Below, piece after piece: positions 9,290-17,146 of a DNA stretch of 46,879 bases. The translations under genes and the position numbers were made by a program. Source of the stretch: CAZTDD01 sp964612675. Its GTDB lineage: Bacteria > Hinthialibacterota > Hinthialibacteria > Hinthialibacterales > JAKPRU01. The stretch covers positions 1 to 46,879 of the forward strand of contig CAZTDD010000042.1 of assembly GCA_964612675.1 (NCBI GenBank), written 5' to 3'. Position 1 is the stretch's first letter. Each line of letters starts with the position of its first letter. The notes beneath the pieces were generated by a model. The model was not told the origin of the DNA. It saw only the letters and a program-made list of their open reading frames with translations, and made no database searches.

Positions 9290-9430
9290 CAATGTCATTA
9301 AGTTAAGTTTCAGAGAAGGAGCGAGGGGAGGGCGAACCTCCTGGTGAGCCGCATTTTTCTTCATTTCGGCTCGGCGGGAGCCTCGCCCTCCCAGTAAACG
9401 GCTTCGCCCTTTCCTAACTTAATGACATTG
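9290..9430. repeat. Family A miniature palindromic element, copy 1
   Basis: Terminal inverted repeats CAATGTCATTAAGTTAAG and CTTAATGACATTG enclose a GC-rich palindromic core made of an arm GGGAGGGCGAACCTCC..GAGCCGC and its counterpart GGCTCGGCGGGAGCC..CCCTCCC. It is flanked by near-identical 10-bp direct repeats, GGTATCCCTC (9280-9289) and GGTATCCCCC (9431-9440), as expected of a target-site duplication. There is no coding capacity. It lies downstream of the oxidoreductase gene. Confidence 0.8.
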
Positions 9431-9452
9431 GGTATCCCCCCCCATATACCTC

Positions 9453-10694
9453 TCAAGCGTCCCGGATTTCTCTGTTCACCGAATCGTACACCTGCCGCCT
9501 GCCGGTCTCCCATGATCGATAGGCCAACATCGATGCAAGCGAATGAGCGTAACCCGCTTCAACAGGGGCGTTCGGGTCGTTCCGGCTCCGCAGGCATTCC
9601 AGCCAATTCTTCATATGGCTCGTGCCGGCGGCCGCTTCGATCTTGATTTGCTCTTGGACATGATCTTCTTTGTGTCCGCCTTCGGGCGTGACATACCAGT
9701 CCGGATAGGTGTACATCGTCCCGCGCGTTCCATAGAGGATTACGAAGGCTTCGGTTTTGCTGTTCGCGAGGCGTGTGGAGTAGGTCAGAAGAAATCCCTT
9801 CGGGTATTCGAACAAACATTCGATTGTATCGGCGTGCTCGCGACCGTCTTTCCAGACATACACACCACCGTGCGCCGTTCCGCTACTGGGTAGTGGATCG
9901 TCCATATACCACGTGCCAATGTCGATCATATGGCTGCCAACCAGACCGGGCGTCCCGAGTGTGAATCCTTTGAAAAGGTGCCAGGCGCGAAAACGTCGGG
10001 GATCGAAAGGCCGTGGTGGGAGGTACATCAAATACTGCTCCCAGTCGACGTCTTCTTGTTTGACATCGCTGTAATCGCGAGCCCATCGCGGACGACTGTC
10101 ATGCCAGCAGGTTTCCACTTCGCTGATTTCCCCGAGTATCCCCGATCGAACCAACTCCGCCCCGGCAATATGATGACCGTCGCTTCGACGCTGAGTACCG
10201 ACCTGCACAACGCATTTTTTCGCTCGAACCGTATCGACAGCATCAATCGCATCTTCCAGGCGTACCGCCATCGGTTTTTCACAATACACGTCTTTGCCGG
10301 CTCGTGCCGCGTCGGCCAGAATTGGGCTATGTGCGTGGTCGGGTGTGGCGATAATCACCGCGTCGACATCATCCCGTGACAGGAGCTCGGCATACCGTGA
10401 GCAAGAGAACGGTTTCCGTCCGGACCATTCTTCGATGGTCGATGCGACACGTTCGCGTTGCGGCCGCCACACATCGCAGATTGCCGTGAAGTCCAGAGTA
10501 AATTCCTCAGCGAAATCATGGGCTCGGCGTATCCGGTTGGTACCTCGATCGCCGCATCCGATCAAACCGATTTGAATACGGTCATTCGCACCAAGAATTC
10601 GCCGCGGGGAGGCGAGTCTCGCCGCTGCGAAACCCGCTACACCCGCCGCTGATTTACCCATGAATTCCCGCCGGTTCGTCTTGTCTTTTTGCAT
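9453..10694 (-). CDS. Tat-exported Gfo/Idh/MocA family oxidoreductase
   Basis: 413 residues. ATG 10694 is preceded by AAAGGAGAT at good spacing, so the longer open frame is rejected. The N-terminus is a Tat signal (NRREFMGKSAAGVAGFAAAR, Arg8-Arg9). The Rossmann fold starts at IGLIGCGDRGTN, and the catalytic-domain motif YCEKPMA follows. The C-terminal domain has family blocks (GSHMIDIGTWYM, ARDYSDVKQEDVDW). These enzymes oxidise or reduce sugars and cyclitols with a tightly bound NAD(P). Tat export implies folding with cofactor before secretion. The Dabb gene lies 37 bp upstream on the same strand, so the pair is likely an operon. The substrate is unknown. Confidence 0.88.
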   Translation of the reverse strand: MQKDKTNRREFMGKSAAGVAGFAAARLASPRRILGANDRIQIGLIGCGDRGTNRIRRAHDFAEEFTLDFTAICDVWRPQRERVASTIEEWSGRKPFSCSRYAELLSRDDVDAVIIATPDHAHSPILADAARAGKDVYCEKPMAVRLEDAIDAVDTVRAKKCVVQVGTQRRSDGHHIAGAELVRSGILGEISEVETCWHDSRPRWARDYSDVKQEDVDWEQYLMYLPPRPFDPRRFRAWHLFKGFTLGTPGLVGSHMIDIGTWYMDDPLPSSGTAHGGVYVWKDGREHADTIECLFEYPKGFLLTYSTRLANSKTEAFVILYGTRGTMYTYPDWYVTPEGGHKEDHVQEQIKIEAAAGTSHMKNWLECLRSRNDPNAPVEAGYAHSLASMLAYRSWETGRRQVYDSVNREIRDA

Positions 10695-10731
10695 CGATAT
10701 CTCCTTTGGCGGGCTTTTCGTGTCCCACACA

Positions 10732-11268
10732 CTATTTCGATTTGCTACCCGAACCACCGGAGGCAGTCCCACCGCTTGGGCAATTACCGCCGCATCCACC
10801 GTCGGCACACATACACCACGGCGCCGCCGCCTCAAAATCGATTACGAAAACATCGTCCAGTATCGGACCGAGCTTCTTGCCGAACGCTTTATGCGCCGGG
10901 TGAGGAAGATACTTGTCACGGTCTTCCTGATTCTTGAATGTCAAAATGTAACAATGAGTGAACCCTTTATCGAGTCCTTCAGGACTGACATTGGTTCCGG
11001 CCCGATAGGATGTAATGAACGGAATTTCGTTTTTGAGGTTCGCAAAAGCCTCGCTAACTCCTTCGATTTGCTCGTCTGTCGCCGAGTCTTTGTATTTGAA
11101 GCAGACCACATGATAGACAACCGTTCCGCAGGCTTTCCCCGCCATTGGACAGGCTTGCTTCGTGTCCGAACCACTCTGTTGTGCAGTCGAGACGCCTTGC
11201 AGTCCAAGTCCGACTACCGCACAAGCCACCAATAAACAAAAACATACAACCATCCACCGTCTTCTCAT
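10732..11268 (-). CDS. Exported Dabb (stress-responsive A/B barrel) domain protein with Cys/Gly tail
   Basis: Residues 1-29 are a signal peptide (VVCFCLLVACAVVGLGLQG). Residues about 50-150 form a dimeric alpha/beta barrel domain: VYHVVCFKYKDSATDEQI, then ALSPEGLDK-like NVSPEGLDKGF, YILTFKNQEDRDKYLPHPAH and LDDVFVIDFE, all standard Dabb landmarks. The tail (PWCMCADGGCGGNCP) is unusually rich in Cys and Gly and might bind metal or form disulfides outside the cytoplasm. A strong ribosome site (GGAGG) precedes ATG 11268. It is the first gene of a probable two-gene operon with the Tat oxidoreductase. Dabb proteins often have no known substrate. Confidence 0.85.
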   Translation of the reverse strand: MRRRWMVVCFCLLVACAVVGLGLQGVSTAQQSGSDTKQACPMAGKACGTVVYHVVCFKYKDSATDEQIEGVSEAFANLKNEIPFITSYRAGTNVSPEGLDKGFTHCYILTFKNQEDRDKYLPHPAHKAFGKKLGPILDDVFVIDFEAAAPWCMCADGGCGGNCPSGGTASGGSGSKSK

Positions 11269-11290
11269 CGTAAATCCTCCAATGCCACCG

Positions 11291-11554
11291 CTAGAATAGG
11301 ATTCTGAGCTCCACCAAGAGTCTCAGTGGACTATTTTGACAAGAGTCTGGGAAGAGGGATACCCCGGTCGTAACCGAAATTGGGCTTGCGAGGGCCTTGA
11401 CGTGATGCAGGACGTTTATCTTCGAGAGTAAATGACGTGGTCACGCTGTGCCGTTAGTGGTCGTGACACAACGAAGACGGAGAGAAATGTTTCCCGGGGT
11501 TCTGGGTTTGCTGTACGTAATCGTCAGTCGACATGTTCCTAGAATAGGATTCTG
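11291..11554. repeat. Pair of 16-bp direct repeats spanning an intergenic space
   Basis: The sequence CTAGAATAGGATTCTG occurs at 11291-11306 (noncoding) and exactly again at 11539-11554, inside the 3' end of the next gene. The noncoding stretch 11307-11453 holds nothing else I can recognise. Confidence 0.5.
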
Positions 11555-12011
11555 TTGCACGCCACAACCGATTCAGTCTGTTCGTTAGCTGCATGGCGCT
11601 AACAAGGACAAATCCGCTAAGAGTCCCCCACGTGAGATGCTTCATTAAGGCTCTTTGAAGACGCGTTTCTGCGAGCCGGATATCATCGGCCACTGCAGCC
11701 GAAGATTGGGTCATTTCTGATCCACCTTCTCTCACATCCAAATGTCTTCGGAGGAGTATCGATGCTACTAGAAAACCATTTATGTCTCCTACCCATCTGA
11801 TACAACCATTGAGAAGACTTTCCATATCGCGGTACGCCGAATCCTCAAAGGCATCCTTGTCCGCCGCTGCAAGGAATAGATCCGCTCGTGCGCTAAAAAT
11901 CGTCTCTCGTGCTACTGTAGCTGAGGTCAGACGCCACGCCCTGAGGGCTCCCAGCAACAAACTCACAGACACGAAAACGAGTAAGCCGTTCGCAAGCTGG
12001 TCAGCAATCAC
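11454..12011 (-). CDS. Membrane protein of unknown function
   Basis: 185 residues. An N-terminal transmembrane helix (LANGLLVFVSVSLLLGALRA) is followed by an alpha-helical region of about 100 residues (AAADKDAFEDSAYRDMESLL and further), a second membrane-like segment (WGTLSGFVLVSAMQLTN) and a polar tail. It overlaps the upstream gene by four bases (ATGA), which implies translational coupling. I do not recognise a family. The two-helix topology with a soluble middle would suit a small sensor or scaffold, but that is only a guess. Confidence 0.6.
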   Translation of the reverse strand: MIADQLANGLLVFVSVSLLLGALRAWRLTSATVARETIFSARADLFLAAADKDAFEDSAYRDMESLLNGCIRWVGDINGFLVASILLRRHLDVREGGSEMTQSSAAVADDIRLAETRLQRALMKHLTWGTLSGFVLVSAMQLTNRLNRLWRATESYSRNMSTDDYVQQTQNPGKHFSPSSLCHDH

Positions 12012-12445
12012 GATTCTGAACCCTTTCTTTTGGGGACGGTACCTGAGTTGATGAGACCGCTGGTACCGCGATTCTCGTCGATTCTCTCCTGCAGTTCTTT
12101 GACCTGTCCCGCGTGTCTCTTAATATAGTCATGATGGGCCTTGCGTTGTCGGTACCAAGCACCGGCAAAGAATCCATTCGACAATAGCAGTAAGGTCCAG
12201 TAGGCCCACTTACTGACAAATACTCTACTGAGTATGTCTACTATGAAAGCCGTGTTTTTTCCCGCCAGCTCTCTGACAGGAAGGTATACACCCACGTACA
12301 CTAACCCTATAAAAACCAGACCTGGACCTAGACGGTCAATAAAATAAAAAGGAAACGAGAACAGAAACTGCCGTAACGCGAATCCCCACCCGTAATCTGG
12401 TGGAGAGAACCTCTCCGAAGGTCTGTCCCTTCTCCGCTTCGCCAT
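12008..12445 (-). CDS. Small membrane protein of unknown function
   Basis: 145 residues, first gene of a coupled pair. A basic N-terminus (MAKRRRDRPSERF) leads into hydrophobic stretches at about 25-55 (LRQFLFSFPFYFIDRLGPGL, then VFIGLVYVGVYLPV) and 79-97 (WAYWTLLLLSNGFFAGAWY). A basic, helical, probably coiled-coil tail follows (HHDYIKRHAGQVKELQERID). ATG 12445 is preceded by AAGGGCG. No family recognised. The positive-inside pattern suggests the tail is cytoplasmic. Confidence 0.6.
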   Translation of the reverse strand: MAKRRRDRPSERFSPPDYGWGFALRQFLFSFPFYFIDRLGPGLVFIGLVYVGVYLPVRELAGKNTAFIVDILSRVFVSKWAYWTLLLLSNGFFAGAWYRQRKAHHDYIKRHAGQVKELQERIDENRGTSGLINSGTVPKRKGSES

Positions 12446-12536
12446 GCGCCCTTACGCTGTGTCTTCTTAACGATAACTCTAATATATTACCACACTTCAT
12501 GCAGTCTGTCTCCCCGAGATTGAGCAGGCCAAAGAC

Positions 12537-13655
12537 TTACGCACGCTCCAAAAACAAGGGCTCAATCTTGGATTCATCGACTTCGATACCAAGCCCCGGG
12601 CCGGTCGGCGCAGGCAGCTTTCCGTCCTTGACTTCGTGCGGAGTTTTGAGAACCGAATGACCGAGAAACTGCGGCCCGTTCACCGCCGCCGGATACTTAA
12701 GCCCGTATGCGGCATAAAGCGCCATGCTGGCCGTCAAAGCAATATCGGGATCGCTCAGGCCGCTTCCAAGAAACATCAGTCCGGCGTCGAGCACGATCTC
12801 GATCTCACGCCGCGCCGGATTGAGCCCGCCACATCGAGCGGGTTTCATCGCGACACCATCCAGCATGTCCAGCCGGATGAATTCAATCAAATCCGTAGGC
12901 GACACAACACCTTCATCCAGAATAATCGGCAGCGCTCCTTGACGTTTCAATTCAGCGAACGCAGACAAATGGTTTGCTTTTACGGGTTGTTCAAAAACAT
13001 CAACACCCACGTCCGCAAGTTTCGGTGCGACCTGTTTGGCCACCGCAGGCTCATATCCGCCGTTTGCGTCCGCCCAGAGGAACCCATCCGGCACACGCTG
13101 CTTCACAAGCCGACACATCTGTAAATCGAATTCCGGGTCGGGCGCAACTTTGACATTAAAGTTGCGATATCCCCGCTCCCATCCCTCTTCGATCAGAGGC
13201 TCTACTTCGTCCAGCGTTCGCGGATTGAGTGTCCAGCTCAGAGTCACCTCGCCCCCCGACGGTCTTCCCCAGAGCTGCGCCAATGACAGGCCCGAGAGTT
13301 TCCCAATCAGATCGTGCAAGGCCATGTCGATCCCGGCTTTCGACAACGGCATTCCGGTCGAGAAGGACGGACAGATCTCTGTGTTCATCGTCCGATGGAC
13401 ACCGCTCAGGTCAAACACATCATGGCCTATCAAAGCCGGTGCGAGGTAGTCCCGAATCGCCACGGTTGCGGCTTCAAGGGTCTCGTAACACCAGGAATTG
13501 ACAGGGATACTCTGCCCCCAGCCGATCGTTCCGTCGTCCGCCGTCAGCTTCACCAACACCGCCGCGCGCCCATTCTTCAGAAACTTGAAATACCGAACCG
13601 CGGGGTATCGCGCCGGAAAAACATCGATTCGCTCAATTCTGATATTCTTTTCCAT
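12537..13655 (-). CDS. Mandelate racemase / muconate lactonizing enzyme family protein (enolase superfamily)
   Basis: 372 residues, the usual length. The capping domain ends near residue 120. The barrel carries FNVKV (Lys169 as the second lysine of the K-x-K position, the first being Asn), metal ligands Asp196 (WADANGGY), Glu222 (FEQPV) and Asp247 (ILDEGV), and the second catalytic lysine Lys271 (MKPARCGG). This is the muconate lactonizing enzyme subgroup pattern, a group that includes cycloisomerases, o-succinylbenzoate synthases and dipeptide epimerases. The substrate cannot be assigned. Replacement of the first K-x-K lysine by Asn is worth noting. An AGGA ribosome site lies before ATG 13655. 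The neighbours do not indicate a pathway. Confidence 0.88.
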   Translation of the reverse strand: MEKNIRIERIDVFPARYPAVRYFKFLKNGRAAVLVKLTADDGTIGWGQSIPVNSWCYETLEAATVAIRDYLAPALIGHDVFDLSGVHRTMNTEICPSFSTGMPLSKAGIDMALHDLIGKLSGLSLAQLWGRPSGGEVTLSWTLNPRTLDEVEPLIEEGWERGYRNFNVKVAPDPEFDLQMCRLVKQRVPDGFLWADANGGYEPAVAKQVAPKLADVGVDVFEQPVKANHLSAFAELKRQGALPIILDEGVVSPTDLIEFIRLDMLDGVAMKPARCGGLNPARREIEIVLDAGLMFLGSGLSDPDIALTASMALYAAYGLKYPAAVNGPQFLGHSVLKTPHEVKDGKLPAPTGPGLGIEVDESKIEPLFLERA

Positions 13656-13697
13656 ATTCCTGCCGGTCCGCTGCCTTTGTCTGGATAACCATCACAC

Positions 13698-14096
13698 TCA
13701 CTCATCAACAACCGCTTCAGCCCAAAGGACTACAGATTCAGCTCTACTGACTGCTTCTTCGTACTCATCGTGTCCAACTTGGGCGTAGATACCCGGATAG
13801 CGTGTCTGCGAGGCGTAAACACTCAGTTGATCGGCGTCTTGAACTTCCTCAGGCAAAGCAAGTCCTCTACGTTCTAAACCATCAAGAAGTCTGCCGATGT
13901 CGTGAACATAGTCAAACGTCCATCCTTTGTACTGGTAGACCGCTTTGATTGCCAACTCAGCTGCCTGCTGCGCACAGAAGCATAGATCCTCGTAGAAACC
14001 GTTGGCTGGCAAGGAAACACAAGCCAATGCTGGTTTCCCCCGGGCTCGATTGAGCCACTCGCGAGGGTTTCCTCGGATATTGCTACGATCCGCCAC
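13698..14096 (-). CDS. HEPN domain protein, probable toxin partner
   Basis: 132 residues with a HEPN fold pattern: EWLNRARGKPALA helix 1, FYEDLCFCAQQAAELAIKAV helix 2 (the standard FCAQQAAE signature), then YVHDIGRLLDGL and a C-terminal AESVVLWAEAVV helix. The GTG start is preceded by GGAGGAGATC inside the upstream nucleotidyltransferase gene, and the two frames overlap by 14 bp. HEPN/MNT pairs are widespread toxin-antitoxin modules in which the HEPN partner is an RNase or an inactive relative. The R-x4-H-x-Y motif of HepT is not seen here, so nuclease activity is not assured. Confidence 0.82.
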   Translation of the reverse strand: MADRSNIRGNPREWLNRARGKPALACVSLPANGFYEDLCFCAQQAAELAIKAVYQYKGWTFDYVHDIGRLLDGLERRGLALPEEVQDADQLSVYASQTRYPGIYAQVGHDEYEEAVSRAESVVLWAEAVVDE

Positions 14097-14409
14097 GGTA
14101 GATCTCCTCCCCCTCGGACAACGCGGTGTGAATCACCAGATAAGGATTGTCGCGATATCGGTCGACATCACTTTCCTGTACGACAACAAAATCCTTGGCC
14201 ATGTCTAGTCCACGGAGATGACGGTGCAGAACCTTAGCTGTTTCACGACAGTCAGAACCATCGGGCATGACAACTAGAAAATCCAGGTCACTATGACGCC
14301 CAATTTCCCCCCGGGCGGCCGATCCGAATAAGAAGATTGATGAAGGATGTACCTTTTCAACAATTCGACTAACGGCATCGTCCAGTAGCTCCGAATTCAA
14401 TATTCTCAC
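14083..14409 (-). CDS. MNT-type nucleotidyltransferase, probable antitoxin
   Basis: 108 residues with the minimal nucleotidyltransferase signature: FLFGSAARGEIGRHSDLDFL, that is GS (29-30), an RGE turn and the metal-binding Asp41/Asp43. A third acidic residue is likely Asp73 (AKDFVVV). The GTG start has a GGAG ribosome site. It overlaps the HEPN gene downstream, the usual order for MNT-HEPN modules. In characterised MntA-HepT pairs the antitoxin inactivates the toxin by AMP transfer; the same role here is inference. Confidence 0.85.
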   Translation of the reverse strand: MRILNSELLDDAVSRIVEKVHPSSIFLFGSAARGEIGRHSDLDFLVVMPDGSDCRETAKVLHRHLRGLDMAKDFVVVQESDVDRYRDNPYLVIHTALSEGEEIYRGGS

Positions 14410-14447
14410 AATTCATTCTCCGTTATTTGCTCAAAAAAGAACCCCGA

Positions 14448-15503
14448 CTAGGTATCCGCCCGCTCGCGTGTTGCCATACGGCGGCCGGATTTTTCGGATG
14501 ACTTGACCTTTTCAATGAGTTGATCGAGATGGGAGGCATGCTCCCCGGTTACACGAATCGCCTCCGACAAGCGTGTGATCTCTTTGTCTAAGTTCTGGTT
14601 CTGCACGCGGATGTCTTTCTCAGACGTTTTTTCTTTTGCCGCGCTTTCGGCTTCGATTTGTTGTGCCTTCCCGATCTCCGCCCGCAAGCTCTTCAGAGCG
14701 GAATCGACACGCCGTCGTTGATCGGCTGCGAGCGTGACGTCGGCGGCCGAACTGCGCAGCAAACGGCCCCAGTCCGCATAGAGTTGAAGCTGAATTCGCA
14801 TAAGCCGTCGCTGTTCACGCAATAGCCGATACCGCGAATGCAACGCTGCCTGAATGTCCGGATCCAGCACACGTCGACGCGCCTCATATTGCGCCAACGC
14901 GTCTCGATTCTCGCCCAGCAGTCGGGCCGCCGTCTCGGTGTCACCCCGCTGTTTTGCCGCATGGATTGTACGGGCGACTTCATCCAGCTTACTCAGCAGG
15001 GGATCGGCTCCCTTTTTCTGTTCGATGGTCTCTTCGATCTTTTGGACTTCTTGGGCGAACCGCAGGGCATTGTCCGCACTCGATTTCAGATTGATCTTGG
15101 TGTCGCGCTCATCGAGCGCCGTCATACGCTCGGCCTTCGCGAGCAGCGTTACCAACCGAAGGCAATCTTCCAATCGAGCCTCGAAATCGCCGACTATGCT
15201 GGAGTCGCCGCCCCGAATGGCCCGTTTGAATTGTGGCTTCTGCTCCGCTTGGTCCGCTTCGTGCTGTTTGGCCGATTCTTGGACCTCTTTCTGACGGTTG
15301 ATGACTTTGCGCTGCCTCTCAACACGCTGGGCCACCTTGGCCTTTGTGGTAACCACACGTTTCCCCCCCTGGACCGTGGTGACGATCTCAGACGGGTCTA
15401 CACCTAGTTCTTTGGCTTTACTCGGCCGCAAGACCTGATCGAAGTCCTTGCGGAGTTGATCCACGTTCAAGCCCGAGCTTTCGATATCTTTTCGTTCAAC
15501 CAT
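14448..15503 (-). CDS. Cytoplasmic coiled-coil protein of unknown function
   Basis: 351 residues, strongly charged and helical almost throughout, with heptad-like runs at about 50-90, 135-200 and 265-345 (for example LDKEITRLSEAIRVTGEHAS). There is no signal peptide or membrane segment. A short N-terminal region (LRPSKAKELGVDPSEIVTTV) is the only non-helical part. It lies 38 bp upstream of the nucleotidyltransferase/HEPN pair on the same strand and may be transcribed with it. No family recognised. A structural or scaffold role is possible but unsupported. Confidence 0.6.
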   Translation of the reverse strand: MVERKDIESSGLNVDQLRKDFDQVLRPSKAKELGVDPSEIVTTVQGGKRVVTTKAKVAQRVERQRKVINRQKEVQESAKQHEADQAEQKPQFKRAIRGGDSSIVGDFEARLEDCLRLVTLLAKAERMTALDERDTKINLKSSADNALRFAQEVQKIEETIEQKKGADPLLSKLDEVARTIHAAKQRGDTETAARLLGENRDALAQYEARRRVLDPDIQAALHSRYRLLREQRRLMRIQLQLYADWGRLLRSSAADVTLAADQRRRVDSALKSLRAEIGKAQQIEAESAAKEKTSEKDIRVQNQNLDKEITRLSEAIRVTGEHASHLDQLIEKVKSSEKSGRRMATRERADT

Positions 15504-15617
15504 AGTTCAACGCTCGGCAAAGTTCTTCCTGCTCTCATCTCACTCTACCCAATCGCATCGCTGGCTTCCAGACGAGCGAAGATGAAGACATCCGAAATCG
15601 CGGCGGTTGGCACACGG

Positions 15618-15776
15618 CTATTCAATCAATGCCAACCAGCTCTGTTCAGTGTTGGGAGATGACAGGATGATCTTGGTCTCCTTCGTTCTAAGTTCATGGT
15701 CACATTGACAGGTTCGCGGGGCGGGGAACTCCACAGTCGTCGGATCACACCATTGTACTTCATACGCCTTCGGCAT
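15618..15776 (-). CDS. Possible 52-residue Cys/His protein
   Basis: ATG 15776 is preceded by GAGGGTGG at good spacing. The peptide begins MPKAYEVQWCDPTTVEF and continues with a CQCDH cluster, so C-x(n)-C-x-C plus His could bind a metal. It is downstream of the GAF gene and the 71-residue ORF on the same strand, 105 bp from the latter. Coding status rests only on the ribosome site and composition. The stretch 15504-15617 holds nothing I recognise. Confidence 0.35.
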   Translation of the reverse strand: MPKAYEVQWCDPTTVEFPAPRTCQCDHELRTKETKIILSSPNTEQSWLALIE

Positions 15777-15880
15777 CACCACCCTCGGAATAGGAAGTTT
15801 CAACACGTGAACCTGTGTCCAAGAACATTTGACTCATCGGCCGCAGAACATCGACAGGTTCATCCGACTATTCACACAGG

Positions 15881-16096
15881 TTAAGCCGATTCTTCTCGGA
15901 TGTCCCTTTTCATACTCCACCCACCGGCTGTCCTGAAAACAATTCTCCGCCCGTTGTCCCCCGCGCTCAATTGCTCGCCTTGTTCTTCTTCAATAGCGTT
16001 GAGATATCGAGCAAATCGCGACGGAAAAGGCACTAGGCTTTCCTGAGACGCAGTCTCATTGGCATGAGTGGTAATATCTCGTGTCGCAGAAGTCAT
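15881..16096 (-). CDS. Small polar protein downstream of the GAF gene
   Basis: 71 residues from ATG 16096 (a TTG two codons earlier is also open), with AGGA about 10 bases upstream. It starts 16 bp after the GAF gene stop, so it is probably co-transcribed. It is polar, with one predicted helix (FPSRFARYLNAIEEEQGEQL) and no membrane segment. No family recognised. It could be a partner of the membrane GAF protein, but there is no direct evidence. Confidence 0.45.
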   Translation of the reverse strand: MTSATRDITTHANETASQESLVPFPSRFARYLNAIEEEQGEQLSAGDNGRRIVFRTAGGWSMKRDIREESA

Positions 16097-16112
16097 TTTC
16101 AATCGTCCTATA

Positions 16113-16955
16113 TCAAGTTTCTAACTCGTGCAATCCGGTAATTGTTGGATAAACCAGACCAAGCAAATCCGCAACCGCTTTGATAGGCTCTATGTGGATC
16201 TGATGGAATGGATCCCGAGCGGATGTCACATACAGTATCCCAACCATACTCTTCTCTCCACCAATATCATAGCCGTTTATTGGAGCCACCATGAGTGTTC
16301 TTACGTCATGAAGATCATCAGTTTGGGTTCTCTCCCATATTCCATCGCTGACAGCTTGAGTTATACTTCGAATAATACACACACCTCTGTGGTTCTTGTC
16401 TCGAAGGGCACGAGCAATACCTTTATCAGATGGAATAGGTTGCGATGACTCACGGCGATAAGTATCCATCCCTTTCGAGCGCCCGACTGTAACGTACAGT
16501 CGTTCTCTGTCCCGTTCTATAGCCAGCCTGATTGCACAATTCACAGACTGGTCTCCCACGAGTACTTGGAAGTACAAGGCAATCCATTCCACTATGTCGG
16601 AATGGAATCGACGAAGTTTTTCGCGGTACTCCCCAACTTGCTCTCTGGTATCAGCACGGATCGCAGCATTCAAAATGCTCGCCACATCATCTCGTATCGA
16701 ATGACAAAGAGAATGAAGTCGCACGCCCAGATTGACGTCGCGGATCCTTCTTTTCCTGATCGTAAGAAAAACCAACACACAGCACACAGCGATAGGGACA
16801 AAAACAACGGCAACGCTCAACCCCACTCCCCAGTAGCTCACAATTCCCAACGCTATGTTCAGGAGCACGGTTAGGGTAATCGCCCGTATCCGTCCAACCC
16901 AGCCCCATCCTTCCTTCCAGGCCTCCAATGGGTCAGCCGAAACAAAGTGTTCCAT
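16113..16955 (-). CDS. Membrane-anchored GAF-like sensor protein
   Basis: 280 residues. Two transmembrane segments lie at about 23-66 (ITLTVLLNIALGIVSYWGVG and AVVFVPIAVCCVLVFLTI). A helical linker (90-125, VASILNAAIRADTREQVGEY) follows, then a GAF-like domain at about 125-280, judged from RDRERLYVTVGRS, the GIARALRDKNHRGVCII block and the ending MVAPINGYDIGG / VGILYVTSARDPF. No kinase, cyclase or HD output domain is present, so output must come from partners or conformational change. Two small ORFs follow on the same strand. The GAF ligand is unknown. Confidence 0.65.
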   Translation of the reverse strand: MEHFVSADPLEAWKEGWGWVGRIRAITLTVLLNIALGIVSYWGVGLSVAVVFVPIAVCCVLVFLTIRKRRIRDVNLGVRLHSLCHSIRDDVASILNAAIRADTREQVGEYREKLRRFHSDIVEWIALYFQVLVGDQSVNCAIRLAIERDRERLYVTVGRSKGMDTYRRESSQPIPSDKGIARALRDKNHRGVCIIRSITQAVSDGIWERTQTDDLHDVRTLMVAPINGYDIGGEKSMVGILYVTSARDPFHQIHIEPIKAVADLLGLVYPTITGLHELET

Positions 16956-17008
16956 TTCTCGCTCGTCTCAGAGTTCACTCACACAAATGGTTCCCAACGG
17001 ACGCTTGT

Positions 17009-17037
17009 ATTCAAACTCAAAAGTGCCATAATGTCAA
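17009..17037 (-). promoter_or_regulatory. Candidate promoter of the GAF gene
   Basis: On the minus strand, -35 TTGACA (17032-17037), a 17-nt spacer and a weak -10 TTGAAT (17009-17014), about 54 bp before ATG 16955. Nothing else is recognised in 16956-17146. Confidence 0.35.
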
Positions 17038-17146
17038 TCATTTTTTCAATCTTGAATCGGGCATTGAGATGAGAATACAAACCGGCGGGGACTTCTACAC
17101 CAAAGTCACCCGCCGCAAGAATTAGCCTTTTTATCGGCCACTCCAC

